Below, one piece after another: positions 22,070-33,959 of a stretch of 64,000 bases of DNA (position 1 is its first letter; the number at the start of each line of letters is the position of its first letter). Source of the stretch: Euonymus europaeus. Its lineage: Eukaryota > Streptophyta > Magnoliopsida > Celastrales > Celastraceae. The notes under the pieces are model-generated. The model was not told the origin of the DNA. It saw nothing but the letters and a program-made list of their open reading frames with translations, and did not search any database. The position numbers were made by a program, and so were the translations under genes. The stretch covers positions 27,733,555 to 27,797,554 of the forward strand of contig OY756963.1 of assembly GCA_963580455.1 (NCBI GenBank), read 5' to 3'.

Positions 22070-24165
22070 TTCTATGGTTGTATCTCTCCTAGTTTCTCAG
22101 GAATTGCAATCTTGTAGGTCTCGTCGAGCACCACGTTAGTAACTCGGTAAGGTTCCTCGTATATTTTTTTGAGCTTTCTCAGATGTTTTCCTGATGCGAT
22201 ATCTTTCCTCAGTATCCAATCTCCTTCTAAAAATTTCCTTTTATGAGACTCATCTTGTTATAGTATCTAGTTGTCCTCTATTTGTAAACTGTAGTTTAGA
22301 TTTTGGCTTGCTCTCGAACTTCTTTGTAATACCTTGAATATTTAAATAGCTCATATATGGTGTGGTAGATTATATGAGTTATAAATGTTTCTTATGTATG
22401 TGTAGTGTAGATTATGTGATGATTAATTGTCTAATAAACGAAAAACTCATGAAATAGTGTAAGGAACTCATTGGCACTGGTTTTGTATGGAACGGGACAC
22501 GTTTAGGTCATCAACGGATGAGGAATGGGATCTCGGCTGCGAGCTTTAGCACGAGAGAAGCACTGAATTCCGGCCATCGTTTAGGTAAAAGAGACTGGTG
22601 GAGTACTCCCCATGTCGGCCTCTTCTCATTTATCTGGTATGTGGATGCCATCTCCTCTACACCAGTAAAGACCCAATATCGAAGCTTCAGGTCTAGGCCT
22701 TGTTGATCTATAATTATTAATTTTGACCCAAATTTAATTGGGATGATTTTATAAATAAATTGTAGTAATTTGGTATATTATTTTGGATTTCAAGAACAAA
22801 TATCTGCTAATCAAAATTATTGAGATTTAAGAGAAACACGCTAGGTAAGTAATATTCAACCGTGTTATGAAATCAAGTGTTGATGAACTGTTGTGGTGTT
22901 AATGTACGTTTTAGTTTTGATTCTGATTGGGAATTTATAATGTGCCTAATTGCTTAAAAAATGTTTTATAAACTTAGTGTAACTGCTACAGGGGTATACC
23001 GGAAAGAGACCATTGACAGTCATTAATTGTAAAGAGACAGTAAAGATTTATTGACTGAAAATTGTTCTTTGGTATAAAATTAATTAGAAAATCCTGACCA
23101 GTTGCTCTGTGCCAGTTCACCAAGATGCCCAAAATACTGTATATAGGTTTTAAAAGGTTGTTTGTTTTCTAAGGATGATAGTCACGTGCATTTATACATA
23201 AATATTACTTGATGAGTCTTGGCTTACTATGTTTCATGATGCAGGTAATAATTTCCTCGATGATTATGTTGACCTAGCAGTTAATGTTGTCGATGCGGAT
23301 CCATAGTAAGGATGCTCATGCGATGGAGGCTAGAGTTCAATAGCTATAATAATTAGTTATTTAATTTTTGTATGAATTCATAGCTAAAAGCTCCAGGTAA
23401 TTTAAATAATTGAATGTTTGCAACCTTAAGATAGAATATTTATTGTCAGTTAGTGTTCAATTATGGTGTGGCGTGATTTTGGCGGATAGATTGAATAAAA
23501 CATAATTAGTATTGAGGAGTTTATCCAATAAATATATTGTGCGTAACTACTTGCATTGGTAGTCGATCGGTTGTAGTAATTAATTTCTCAATAATGAGAC
23601 AGTAGATGGGTTAAGATGTAGTATGAGTAGTGTTTTGGACTACAGACCCATGAAATTGGGGTTATGCAGGATGGGTTGTTACATTCTTCCAATTAGTCTA
23701 GATTTGTTTTTGATAAAAGAGGAGTCTAGATTGTTGAGGAGTAGTTTTTTGTTCCCTTGCTTGGTGAAGTTCTTTATCCGACAACTGTGAACTCCAATCT
23801 TTATAGGAATAATTGCTTCTGATATGAATATAAAGGAAAAAAGTGTCTCACATGTTGATGTTTTTGGAGCTATCCTCTATGACCATAAGACAATGGATAG
23901 TTACTCGGTCCAGAGCTCCTGGGCTTGGTCTAGCCGAGCTTTGAGTCCTTGAAATATAATGCAGTTGCTAACCTCGGCTTGTCCATTGGCCTAAGGGTGT
24001 GCTATGTTAGTAATCCCGAGGTTGATGCCCAATTATTGACATAATTCTTGAATTATTTTGCTCACAAATTATCAGCCATTATCCATACTGATGATTATTC
24101 AAGGAATTCTATAACTGCAGATGATTGTCTTCCATATAGAAGAAAGTATTGATCTAAAGTGCGTT
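22070..24165 (-). pseudogene. Ty3/gypsy integrase relic, split by a solo LTR
   Basis: On the minus strand the integrase core reads, with stops and shifts, ISMDNG, then ANGQAEVSN, then LKARLDQAQELWTE, then a region near LWS and a TPKTST remnant (about 24110-23840). After the solo LTR (22325-23683) the C-terminal part resumes as EGDWILRKDIASGKHLRKLKK, YEEPYRVTNVVLDETYKIAIPEKLG (about 22255-22080). This order matches a gypsy polymerase end with integrase core and GPY-like module. Protease, reverse transcriptase and RNase H are absent, so the 5' side (higher coordinates) has been deleted. Confidence 0.72.
22325..23683. mobile_element. Solo LTR, 1359 bp, TSD TTCTT
   Basis: Begins TGTAATACC and ends GGTTGTTACA, with a perfect 5-bp duplication TTCTT at 22320-22324 and 23684-23688. 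TGTAATA...TTACA ends are common in plant gypsy LTRs. It lies within the minus-strand integrase relic and separates its two halves. Confidence 0.85.
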
Positions 24166-24604
24166 TGGATGAGAGTATGTCTGATAGCGTATAAACTAGC
24201 GGATAAGTTGGGTAGCGTATAAGCGGTCAAATAAGTTAATAAGAAGAAATTTAATATTTATTTTGAAAAAATATATTCAATGGCTTTTTTTTTGTAATAA
24301 CAATGATATATAGGTACTATATAATAAATTAATAGTAATAGTTCTGTTAAGTTTTCAGTTAGTAATACGCTAAAGCACCATTTCCTTTACATAATAATTT
24401 TTTAAAAAAATATTTGTGGACATTGATCGAGTGAACATTCACGTGTTGCGCATTATAATGGACGGTACGTCGTTGAGTCTTTTGACCGAACTGGACACTA
24501 GTAGAAGCTTGGTTGGAGTATACTTGACGAATGTGCCTTTTATACTGATGGAGTTGTTCCGCTCCTAATAGGAGTATGCCTCTTTCTTATAGGAAACTCA
24601 TGTC

Positions 24605-24718
24605 ATAGCAGGAAACTGTTCTTGATTGAAGAAAGTTCTTGTTTTATTAGGAAGTTACCTTCTTGGTTGTCATGTAAAGGAAGTCATTTCTTAATCTCAC
24701 TCCGAGGAGTCTTAATGC
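24605..24718. repeat. LTR fragment, direct copy of 15030-15164
   Basis: See 15030-15164. Upstream of this copy (24420-24600) the sequence also looks like LTR sequence (TTGACCGAACTGGACAC, CTTTTATACTGATGG, TAGGAGTATGCC), but it has no counterpart at the left copy. Confidence 0.6.
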
Positions 24719-24729
24719 GTCGTCAGCAA

Positions 24730-25680
24730 GGCAAGTGAAGATGACTCGGTTCTAGCTGAGTTGCATGGACGAGCAATATATTTATCTAGCTCTTTCATTG
24801 TCGAGTGTCATGATCTGTGTGGAGGATATTTTCGGTATCATCAGACTAATCCAAACCAACCCACCCCCTCATGCCATAACATGGGGTCTTGTATTACAAT
24901 TTAGAAGGAATGTGAATGACAAGTTATTAATGGGTATGGCACTGATCAGCTTCTGCTCATGATTTTCTATATATCTATCTATATAATGCCATAGAGTTGA
25001 AAAAATCTTCCGTAGAAAAAGAAAATTAACAAGACAATGACTGGATTTTCTAATGAAATTTATTTTTCCCAAGCCTTCATTAATTAATTAACAAATTTAT
25101 ATAGCATATTAGCATGGCATGGTTATATATACATACTTCATGGTCTTCCTAAAATATATCAACCTACTAAATTATTCATTAATTATCAGAAGAAACTAAT
25201 AAAATTCTGAGAGAAAATAAATTTCATGGTGCAGCTCCTCAGTGCACCACGTGCAGATAATAAAAGCTTCCATCCTCGAATGCTGATAGCCTGAAACCGC
25301 CGTGATCATGCATATACACACACACGCATCACTGTTGTCCAAGAAACCTATATTGAATTCTTAACATTACTCCATATCCGCTGGATCTGTACATCGCATT
25401 CAATTTTCCAACATATATATAGATATTGATATGAGTCATTTGACCCTACATCTCTGGTCACTGCTCAAGTGCTCACATATTAATTAAATACCTTTTTTCT
25501 TATATATTCATCTTTATTTTAAGTAGTGACACGGTCATATGTGTATATATATATATCTCATGCCCTAGAAAAATTAAATAACCATTACAGAAAAATTGAA
25601 TTGTTAATTAAGAACATCTCGGGGGGAAAAAAGAATTCATAAAATTAATGGGATATTGGACAAGTTATTAATAATTTCTC
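24730..25680. other. Intergenic 3' flank of the GPAT1-like gene
   Basis: AT-rich with short TA microsatellites. It presumably includes the 3' UTR of the minus-strand GPAT gene just left of 25681. No other gene seen. Confidence 0.5.
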
Positions 25681-27674
25681 TTATGATGTTTGTTGGACAA
25701 TCCCTTCATGACCTGCTAGCATCATGTACTTGTCCTTCCTAGTCAGATTGGTGCACTCAAAGCCCAAAGTAAGAGCCAGTTGTCTTTGAATGTAGTTTGC
25801 AACTTCAAAGCTTGATTTTCCACCAGCACATGTGAGCTTTCTAGGGACCCTTTCAAGGACATGAACATAGTAGGAAGGTCTAGGATTCATCAAGAAGAAG
25901 ATTGGGTCCAAGCATTTAAACCCACTCGCTGTTGTCCCATAGAACATGCTCACTTGTGTGTTCATTGCCACTGGGACTATCTCCTCTGCCAATTCTGCAA
26001 ATAGAGAACTGAATCTCAACAAATATGGCTCTCTACATGTTGTTCCTTCTGGACACACCACCAAATCTCCCTCACTAAGCATCCTCTCCATTGTCTCTCC
26101 ATCTTGTTTTCTGTCCCTTGTAAGCCTCACTGTTCTGATAGGAGCAATGATTTCAGACATTTTGCTCAGACTGTAAGTCACTGCAGTCAATGGTTTCCCC
26201 AAGGAAGTGCTTAGAAAAACTGGGTCTAGGAGTGTTCTGTGACTGCAAACATAGAGGACTCCCTTTTTGGAAGTTTTTGGAGGGTTCTTGCAGCCTTTGA
26301 CGTTTATTCTCACACCACTCAATGAAGCCAAAAAATTGGCTAACCTGTAAGGGAGGAAGATTCCCACAGAGAGTCTGAATATGGAAAGGATTATTCCAAT
26401 TGGAAGCCACATGAACATTGCTACTGTTGCCAATGGGGTCGGCAAGAATGCAAGCCTTCCATCATGGAATACAAGAGGCTTTGGGTACCTGTGCCTTGGC
26501 ATTACTGAACTGATTTCGCTCTCCTCCTTGTTTATCACATAAGCTTCCTGTTAATATTTATCAGCAGTATTATTAGTATATGGACTATATATCGCTTAAT
26601 TGAAAGGTTATATATATACTTTATCAGTTTTTAGTCAAAGTTTGCATGCAAGAAACATATATTTAAAGACATAGAATGAAAGAATATTCTTATTTAGAAA
26701 TTAGAAGGCAGCCTTGATTGAAATCTAAAACCCATAAGATGATGATTGATGAGAATTAGCTAGCCAGCCCTGGAGGAAATTAATGATATTAGACATATAC
26801 CCAAAATTGGAATAAATCCCAAATGGGTCAGTAAACTGAAATGAAGGGACAATTTCTTTCTTTGATCATCCACATTGATTGGCAAAAGAAAGAGACAATA
26901 TTTTATTAAGATGAGAACTGAGAGGATGAATACCTTGCAGAGAGAGAGAAAGAGGTGGTCATGTTGGCTTGAACATCCAAGTCCAACATCTGGCTTTTTG
27001 TCTCCAAAATGCTCCTTGACTGCTTTGTGCTTCAAAAGCAAACCAGACCCAGAAACCAGACCAGTAAACAAGTGCCCAAGAGTGTGCAACTCAGTGCCTA
27101 TAACCTTATTAACACTTAAATATTCCTTGAGAAATCCTTCAACCATTATTTTTGGAACATTGGTGACTACAACTTTAGAACCAGCAGACGCCAAAAGCTC
27201 ATAGGCTTGAAGATTGAGATTCTCGAGATAAAACTTAGGCAAAACAGCCCTGCTAACACTGTTCATGTCCTTGACTTTAAGCCCACAGAAGGTAATAAAG
27301 ATCATGACTTTCAATTGAAGCTCATTGTTCAAAATCCACAAGAAAGAACATGACAACAACAGCAAAAATGCCCTCAAAATGCAACCACCTTCAAAGGCAA
27401 CAAGCATGAAATAAGGGAAGAAAGATTTGTTTCTCAACAGAACACCGGGAATGTCACATACTAGTATTTTATCAGCAGACCCTCTAGCCTCCAAACTACA
27501 CTTGATAACACTAGGAAAACAGTTCTGCTGTGACATTTGTGGTGATTTAGAAGATGGGGTTTTGAGAAGGAAACCATAGCTTCTCATCTTTGTTGCAGCT
27601 CTGTAACATGAGTTGGCTAAGAGCTGGTACAACACCCACTCTGCTAGTTTGAGAAGAACTACGGGGAACACCAT
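25681..27674 (-). CDS. GPAT1: Glycerol-3-phosphate acyltransferase, GPAT1-like (join 27674-26934, 26547-25681)
   Basis: Two exons of 741 and 867 bp flank a 386-bp intron with GTATTC and AACAG borders and encode 535 residues. The enzyme transfers an acyl group to glycerol-3-phosphate, an early step of glycerolipid or extracellular lipid synthesis. The N-terminus is MVFPVVLLKLAEWVLYQLL, hydrophobic, followed by the HAD-like half (DIPGVLLRNKSFFPYFM, AVLPKFYLENLNLQAYELL). Exon 2 has HDGRLAFLPTPLATVAMF, a membrane segment, and the acyltransferase blocks SHRTLLDP (His350, Asp355), RLTRDR, CPEGTTCREP (412-421) and IVPVAM. The C-terminus has GFECTNLTRKDKYMMLAG. Overall the match from memory is to Arabidopsis GPAT1, which acts in the tapetum and pollen, rather than GPAT4-8. 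The catalytic residues are intact. The usual Asn before the catalytic His is Ser here. Confidence 0.93.
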
Positions 27675-27778
27675 CTTTTGTTGGTTTGTTTTACTTCAAT
27701 CGTGGAGAAGGAAAGGCAGAGTGAGAGACAGGGGGAGAAAAGGATTAATTGCAGATAAGAGGAAAAGGTGCAGATCAA

Positions 27779-27786
27779 TATTTATA
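27779..27786 (-). promoter_or_regulatory. Likely TATA box of the GPAT1-like gene
   Basis: On the minus strand TATAAATA sits about 105 bp before the ATG at 27674, a plausible distance with a short leader. Confidence 0.5.
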
Positions 27787-29150
27787 GAGGGAGAGCCCAG
27801 AATGGTTGACCACACCACACATGCACTGGTTGCATTAACTACTAATATCAATTATCTCTTATTTTCCATTTCTGGGTTTCTTTTCTTTTTACATAATAAT
27901 TTTTTCTTGACTAGTGCTCTGTTCATGGAAATTGGGTATACATTATATCATTCAATTTGAATTAGCTCAAGTTGGTGAAATTATTGGTGTACTGGTGACC
28001 GTCTCAGTGTGATTTCTGTGACTTGTGTTTGAAAATGGAGGTTTTGGAAAGTGTGCACTTTTTTTCTTTGTTCAAAGTATACCCCATATCCATATGCATC
28101 CATTATGTGCATATTCACACCAAACAGCCTGTCGTTAACCAGGGGGCCTTAATCAATATTGATTTTTAATGAGATTTTAATTTTGTACACAATAAAGATC
28201 AATCCAGAGTTAGATTACCCATACCCATCTCACTAACGTGGACTTTTAAAGAATTGGTAACGGGTCAAAAGGTCAGAAGTTATTAACCATTTGACTTTTG
28301 GTTTTGTGAGAATCAAGTAACATGCATAGTAATGACTTTAATTTCCTTCTTGATTGATTGATCTTCTCACTCACCATGTTCACTGATCATCTCTCTAAAG
28401 CTGTCAGTCAAAGGAACTCTCTTCCATTGGCGAAAATGTAGGCAGTTTTTTTTGTTTGTCCGGTGGGTTGTTAAGATCTCAACAGTATATGGTTCACCAA
28501 CAATAATGTGAGGTGACCCACAAGCCCAATCCACATGACTTTGGTAAAGAATCTAGAAACTTTTGTTTTTTGCGATGATAGGGAAGTTAAGATCATGCAA
28601 ACGTTGCTAATAGGGTTTGGTAGAGTTTCAATCATTTGATATCTATGTTAATTGTCATGCATATAATGTTTGCATAAAACATCAATCCATACCTAACCCA
28701 GTCAATGGAATGATTGTGCATCTCTCAATGAGATTGAGTCTCTCTCTTCTAACATGTACATATCTGGTCCATTTTAATTGTTTCCAACCCTAACTATGGT
28801 TTAGTAATATAATCAAGCCGCCCGGTAAGAAATAGCAGTTACAGAAGCACCAGCAGTCCAGCCTTATAGGTAGATATACAGCGAAGAATTAAGACCAAGT
28901 ATATATAGATATACATACACAGGCATTAATTAATAATAAAGTGACCCATGCATACCACTAACTCATTCCCCATATGCATATGGAGTGACGATCCGATGAG
29001 TGCAATAGCTAGCTCTTTAATTAATCGATCAAGTGTCGTTTTAATTTTGTGCATGGGTCTCACAACTTGATCATTTTGAAAGCAACTCCTCAGACTCAGT
29101 CCTCAATCAAGCATGCATCTTCAAGCCCATTCTCACACCCACACCCTAGC

Positions 29151-29151
<1 letters not shown>
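27787..29151. other. Intergenic upstream of GPAT1-like gene
   Basis: No gene or repeat boundary recognised; presumably promoter and spacer. Confidence 0.5.

Positions 29152-29192
<41 letters not shown>
29152..29192. repeat. (TTA)n microsatellite
   Basis: About 13-14 uninterrupted TTA units. Confidence 0.95.
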
Positions 29193-29193
<1 letters not shown>

Positions 29194-29424
29194 TACTATC
29201 TTTGTGATCAATATATAATATGGCATGCATGGAATCCCATGATCATGGAGTTTAGTGTATTTATTCATATGTTTGATATTTGGAATATGTTTTATCTGAA
29301 GGTACATCTAGTTTTCTCAGACAATCGTATTCGTCTAGAGCATCGGCATACATGTTCATCTCAATTTTCTATGACCTTAATTAAAATGAAATATATTAAT
29401 ATATATATATAGACGTACTTAAAG

Positions 29425-29650
29425 CGTCGATGCAAAATTTGCACCGACTGAATGAAGTGCTTAAGGAAATAGAAAGTGCTTAAGAAAATAAAAAGTTCTT
29501 AAAGAAATAACACAAAAATATACGTGGTTCGACAACTTGTCTGAATGCACGGAGTCTCATATTTTATTCAATAGTGAATGCCCCTTCCAAATTGTGAGAT
29601 GAATACATTTTTATAGACTAGGTAGAGATTAACCGTCTCTGGTAACTCCC
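29425..29650 (-). repeat. LTR-like copy, left (3' LTR by orientation)
   Basis: Aligns with 33960-34185 (shared AAGGAAATAGAAAGTGCTTAAG, ATTTTATTCAATAGTGAATG and CAAATTGTGAGATGAATA blocks). Diverges where the GC-rich minisatellite begins. Confidence 0.7.
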
Positions 29651-29654
29651 TTGG

Positions 29655-30445
29655 AGCTGTGGCTCCCTCCACAACACGAGGCCGGACCCCTTGGGGGGTT
29701 TAGCACCCTCATCCAGAGGTGGCGGAATGCCCTAGGAAAATTCTGGCACTCTCGGCCAGAGGTAGCCAACCCTCTAGGGGTGCGAATTCCTCCAAAACAA
29801 GAGGACAGACTCCCCCGGGGGTTTGGCACACTCGGCAAGAAGTGACCGATTTCCCTTGGGAGAGTCTGACATCCTCTACCAGAGGTGGCCGAACATCCTA
29901 AGGGTTCGACTTCCTCCACAACACAAGGCCAAACCCTCTAAGGGGGTCTGGCACACTCAGTAAGAGGTGGCCGAACTACTTGGGGGTGCAGCTCCCTTAA
30001 TAATGCGAGGTCGGACCTTTTGGGGGGTTTGGTACCCTCGGCCAGCGTGGCCAAACCTGCGGCTTCATCCATAGCATGAGGTTGGATGCTCTAAGAGGTC
30101 TGGCACACTTGGCTAGAGGTGGCCAAACCCCCTTGGGGGTTTGGCACCCTCGGCCAAAGGTTGCCAAACATGCGGCTTCATCCACAATATGAGGTCAGAC
30201 CCTCTGGGAGGTCTGGCACACTTGGCCAGAGGTGGTCGACCCATCTAGGGTGCGACTCCCTCAATAACGCAAGGTTGGATCCCTTGGGGGTTCTAGCATC
30301 CTCGGTAAGATGTGGCCAAACTTGCGACTTCATCCACAACATGAGGTTGGACCCTCTGGGAGGTTTGGCACACTTGGCCAGAGGTGGCCAAACCCACTGG
30401 GGGGTCCGGCGCCCTCGGCCAGATGTGGCCTAACCTGCGGCTTCC
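29655..30445. repeat. GC-rich minisatellite-like array
   Basis: Irregular 60-75 bp units with the words GGTTTGGCACCCTCGGCCAG, GAGGTGGCCAAACC and GCGGCTTCATCCACAACATG. About a dozen related units alternate in two subtypes. It contrasts sharply with the AT-rich neighbourhood. Confidence 0.8.
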
Positions 30446-30532
30446 TCCAACTCCAATTCATAAGGAACTTGTCTCCTTACTTCATTATGACCACGAGGTC
30501 GTTTGTTCGATTCCTATAGACGAAGCCAATTT

Positions 30533-30830
30533 TCGATGCTAAATTTGCATTGAAGGTAATTTAATGTTTAAAGAAATAAAGATGTTTAAGGAAAGAACAA
30601 AAAATATATGTAGTTCGGTAATTTGCTTACATCCATGGGATGGTCTGATATTTTATTCAGTAATTGAGTCCCTTTACAAATTTGAGATTAGTAGGTTTTT
30701 ATAGGATCGGGTAAGTTAACCGTCTTTGGTAACTCCTTTGATAACTACTCCTGGAAGTTGTAACTTCCAGATAACTTCCTCTGGATAAGGGCGTTTAACC
30801 GCCTGTCTTCTAGAATATCTTTGTATACTA
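30533..30830 (-). repeat. LTR-like copy, middle, next to a primer-site-like motif
   Basis: Starts TTTCGATGCTAAATTTGC. It is more diverged from the other two copies but keeps ATTTTATTCAGTAATTGAGTCCC and GTTAACCGTCTTTGGTAACTCC. Adjacent TTGGCTTCGTCTATAGGAA on the minus strand at about 30514-30532. Confidence 0.6.
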
Positions 30831-31139
30831 TGTAGCTCTTTCCATGATATGGTATGTAGCTCTTCTCTGGATACGAAGTGTAGCTCCTTAAGTTGCTTGA
30901 ATTATTCCACAAATACCCTTAGCCTTTTTATTTATCCTAAACTAATTTAGAATAAATACAAAGATTTTTTTAAGCTTTTTGAAACAAGCTGTTTCTAATA
31001 GGATTCAAAATCTTCACATCTTCTATACATAGCTCCACTTTGCAACAAAAACATTTTTGCTTCTCATATGTTTCAAAGATCTTCTCTCTTCAACTCTTCA
31101 AGAGGTAATTCTTTTCTCTCAATTTTCTTAATTTTTTTT

Positions 31140-31645
31140 AGTGATTAACCGGATCCTAGGGAGTCCGGTATCTCTTGGCGACAAACCCCGGATAGGAGCT
31201 TGGTTGGCGGACCCCCTAGTGGGCTCCGGCCCCGTCCAACGCTTTTTGTCGAACCTCAAAGGGGTCTAGTGCTTACTCCGTATGACCCCCTTAGGGGGTC
31301 TCATTGCCGAACCCCCTCCGTCGGATCCCCTTGGGGGGCCTAATTTGGCCGAACTCCCAAGGGGATTGGGTACTCTTTATGTTGGACCCCTTTGGGATCC
31401 GACACTTCCCCCGGCCAAGCCCCCTTGACGTGCCTGGACCAGCCTGGTTTGGCCAAACACAGTTCGATACTCTCTCTGTCGAACTCTCTTAGGGTCTGGC
31501 ACTTCCTACGCCAAGCCCTTTTGGGGGGCTTGGATTGGCCAAACCCTCAAGGGGATTCAACACACTCTCTGTCAGATCCTCTTGAGGCCCGACACTTACT
31601 ACATTAGGCTTCCCCAAGGGGCTTGGTTTGGCAGAACCCCAAAGC
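31140..31645. repeat. Second GC-rich block of CCCCTTGGGG-type repeats
   Basis: Words such as GACCCCCTTAGGGGGTC, CCCTTGGGGGGCC, GGCCGAACTCCCAAGGGG and GGCCAAACCCTCAAGGGG recur at 40-60 bp spacing. Short hairpin-forming palindromes are abundant. Related in style to 29655-30445, but the unit differs. Confidence 0.7.
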
Positions 31646-33462
31646 GATATTTGTTAGGAGCCAAGGCGGAGAAAACAAATGCAGTCAAAGCCAGTATAAC
31701 TCAATATTGCAAGTAGTATACAGAGACTTTTGCCATTGAGTCCAACCAAAATTTGGTCTTGGTCGTGCTTTCATCCTTATGACACTTGATATTCCTGCTG
31801 ATTATGATGCATGGAGAGATGAAGTCTTCTAGTGGCCTGCTCCCAGCCATCTTCATTCGAGCCTAAAAGACATTCGTGATGAGTGCATTAAGTCAAATTT
31901 CAAGACTCCTGGGGATACGTCCGCGACAAATCCTTGTGGACAGTATGAATTCTTATCTTTTTGCATTTTTTTCTTGTTGCCTAGTACTTTGGATTTTGCC
32001 TCTTTAGCATGTGATATTAGTTTTACTTAACTAGTTTTAGGAATAAGACCCTTCTTTGGCCAAGACTCTCTTAGTACATCTTTTACTAGTCTCTTTAACT
32101 AGTAGTAGAATTTAGCCTCTTCGGCTAAGAACTAAAACTCATTTAATTTTTTTCCTTTACTAATATATTTAATTAGTAAATTGAAGTCTCTTTGGTAATA
32201 ATAAAAAAAACTAACATAGTGATGAGATAAATTGCAAGCGCATAAATCGCGCAAGTAATATTATGGAAAATAAAGTGTCGAACCTACAAGGATTGAATGA
32301 ATTGCCAATGAGTAACCAAATTAATTAACCCTAACACTATTTGGACAATCGAATTTTGAGAAGTTTATTAAACTAAATATCAAGGAAATAATAAAGAGAA
32401 AAGTAATCAATTAAAAAAAGCAATAGGACATCTAATTTCACCATCACCAATCTCACCCAAATCCTTTGGCATGTTATTCTCAATTATTATCCATGTTGAT
32501 AGTCGATTTTCCCTAATGTATCCAATACTCCATTCTTGGTTATATCAAAATTATTTAGATCACCAACCCCAATTATTCCTAACAATCAGATTTAGATAAT
32601 AAAAACTCATTAAATTCTATGGAAAATCATGTAATGACTACATAGGCAATGCCCCTATATTCCTATGGTTCATCAAACTTACGGTATCCATTGTAAGAAG
32701 CAATTCTAAACAATCTCCTTCCAGTCTCATGTTTAGCATTAATTCATTCAAATATTGGCCAAATATTCAAAAGCATTAAACACACCAATAGATACTCAAA
32801 CAAAGAATAATAATCATGGATTAACAAACACCAAATTCATTGAATAATCATGACTAGGCTACATTAGAGCCCTAGCAGAGGATTAGTTCCTCATAATACT
32901 AAGAACAACGAAAGTAATGGTAGAATAATTCATGGTTCTAGAAATTGCAAGATAAATTTCCAAAATAAATGCATCCTCCCAACTTTTTATACCTCTCCCA
33001 ATCCTAGTAATATGATAAACTTGGAGTTTTGTCATTTTCCCTTGGCCCCACATGTTTTGGATGAATTTCAGTAGCTTCCCAAAATAAATTTCACACATCT
33101 ACCAATGTAGATCGATCCACAAATAGTGTCGATCGATCTACAAGTCCTATTGAGATTTTATGTATTGTTTAGCATCTTTTACATTGATTTGTCTCAATAC
33201 CTGACAATCGAAACACAATAGAATTTAGTAATATCTAAGCTTCAATCACTCAACAAAAGGAACAAATTAATACTAAAACAAGATATTCATTATGCATAAA
33301 TATTTGACCGATCACATAGTCAAATGAATAAAAAAAGTATTCATTTATTGCATATAAGTCAATCTCGACCTGTCCAGAGAGCCATCTTGTGGGAGTAGGC
33401 CGATATGTGAGCAACATGATCCGTTTTTCCATCATGTATTACAAATGATGAAGGAGAGAATT
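31646..33462. other. Retrotransposon interior, unassigned
   Basis: Coding-like shreds occur at 31650-31930 but no domain could be named. The stretch at 32218-32300 (AAATTGCAAGCGCATAAATCGC, GTCGAACCTACAAGGATTG) is of a kind often repeated in plant retrotransposon sequence. Confidence 0.35.
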
Positions 33463-33562
33463 CACTCGGAGGATATTTATGACGTAGCTCATACAAATGG
33501 TGTAGAAGTCATCACTCGGAGGATATTCATGACGTAGCTCATACAAATGGTGTAGAAGTCAT
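33463..33562. repeat. 50-bp tandem duplication
   Basis: Two near-identical copies of a unit running CACTCGGAGGATATT(T/C)ATGACG to GGTGTAGAAGTCAT. Confidence 0.92.
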
Positions 33563-33628
33563 CTTCTCGAGAGTTTGCTCAGCCTTTTTTTAGCACTCCA
33601 TAGAACTTCTCTGGAATCTTTGCTCAAA

Positions 33629-33916
33629 CTAAGCCCTGGCCTTTCTTGGGAAAGGCTTTGGTGCCTTGTCCTTTTTGGTAATGATACTGTCCAGACATTT
33701 GCACTTCCTTCTTAAGGATTGTAACTTCTCCCTCAGGGATTTTATGTGTTCTTGTCTTTGTTGGAAGCCTTTTTCAGCCTGGAGAAAGGCTTTCTCTAAC
33801 TCCACTTCATTAGGAACTAACCTTCCTCCAACTCCATTTTGATTCCCTTGCAGTTCCTCATCGTCATCAGGAGGAGGATGTTCTTCCTGTCTTGATCCTT
33901 CCGGAACTTGAGACAT
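33629..33916 (-). pseudogene. gypsy gag N-terminal fragment
   Basis: A 95-codon frame starts MSQVPEGSRQEEHPPPDDDEE and includes a charged coiled-coil stretch (LEKAFLQAEKGFQQRQEHIK), ending in a basic tail. It begins about 45 bp from the primer-site-like motif and LTR at 33960, the expected place for gag. The acidic start and coiled coil resemble plant gypsy gag starts. The capsid and zinc-knuckle parts are missing. Confidence 0.5.
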
Positions 33917-33959
33917 GACTTTTGATAGAAACTCTTCATCTCTCGTAGACTACACCAAT

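Noticed and set aside
24168..24400. Possible MITE with a GTGCGTTTGGATGAG end
   Set aside because: Only a left end was seen; no matching right end or target duplication could be found.
29655..30445. CRISPR-like array
   Set aside because: Units are irregular, lack unique spacers of constant length, and the genome is eukaryotic.
29629..30519. Proline- and glycine-rich frames on both strands
   Set aside because: They arise from the GC-rich minisatellite; the repeat unit explains them.
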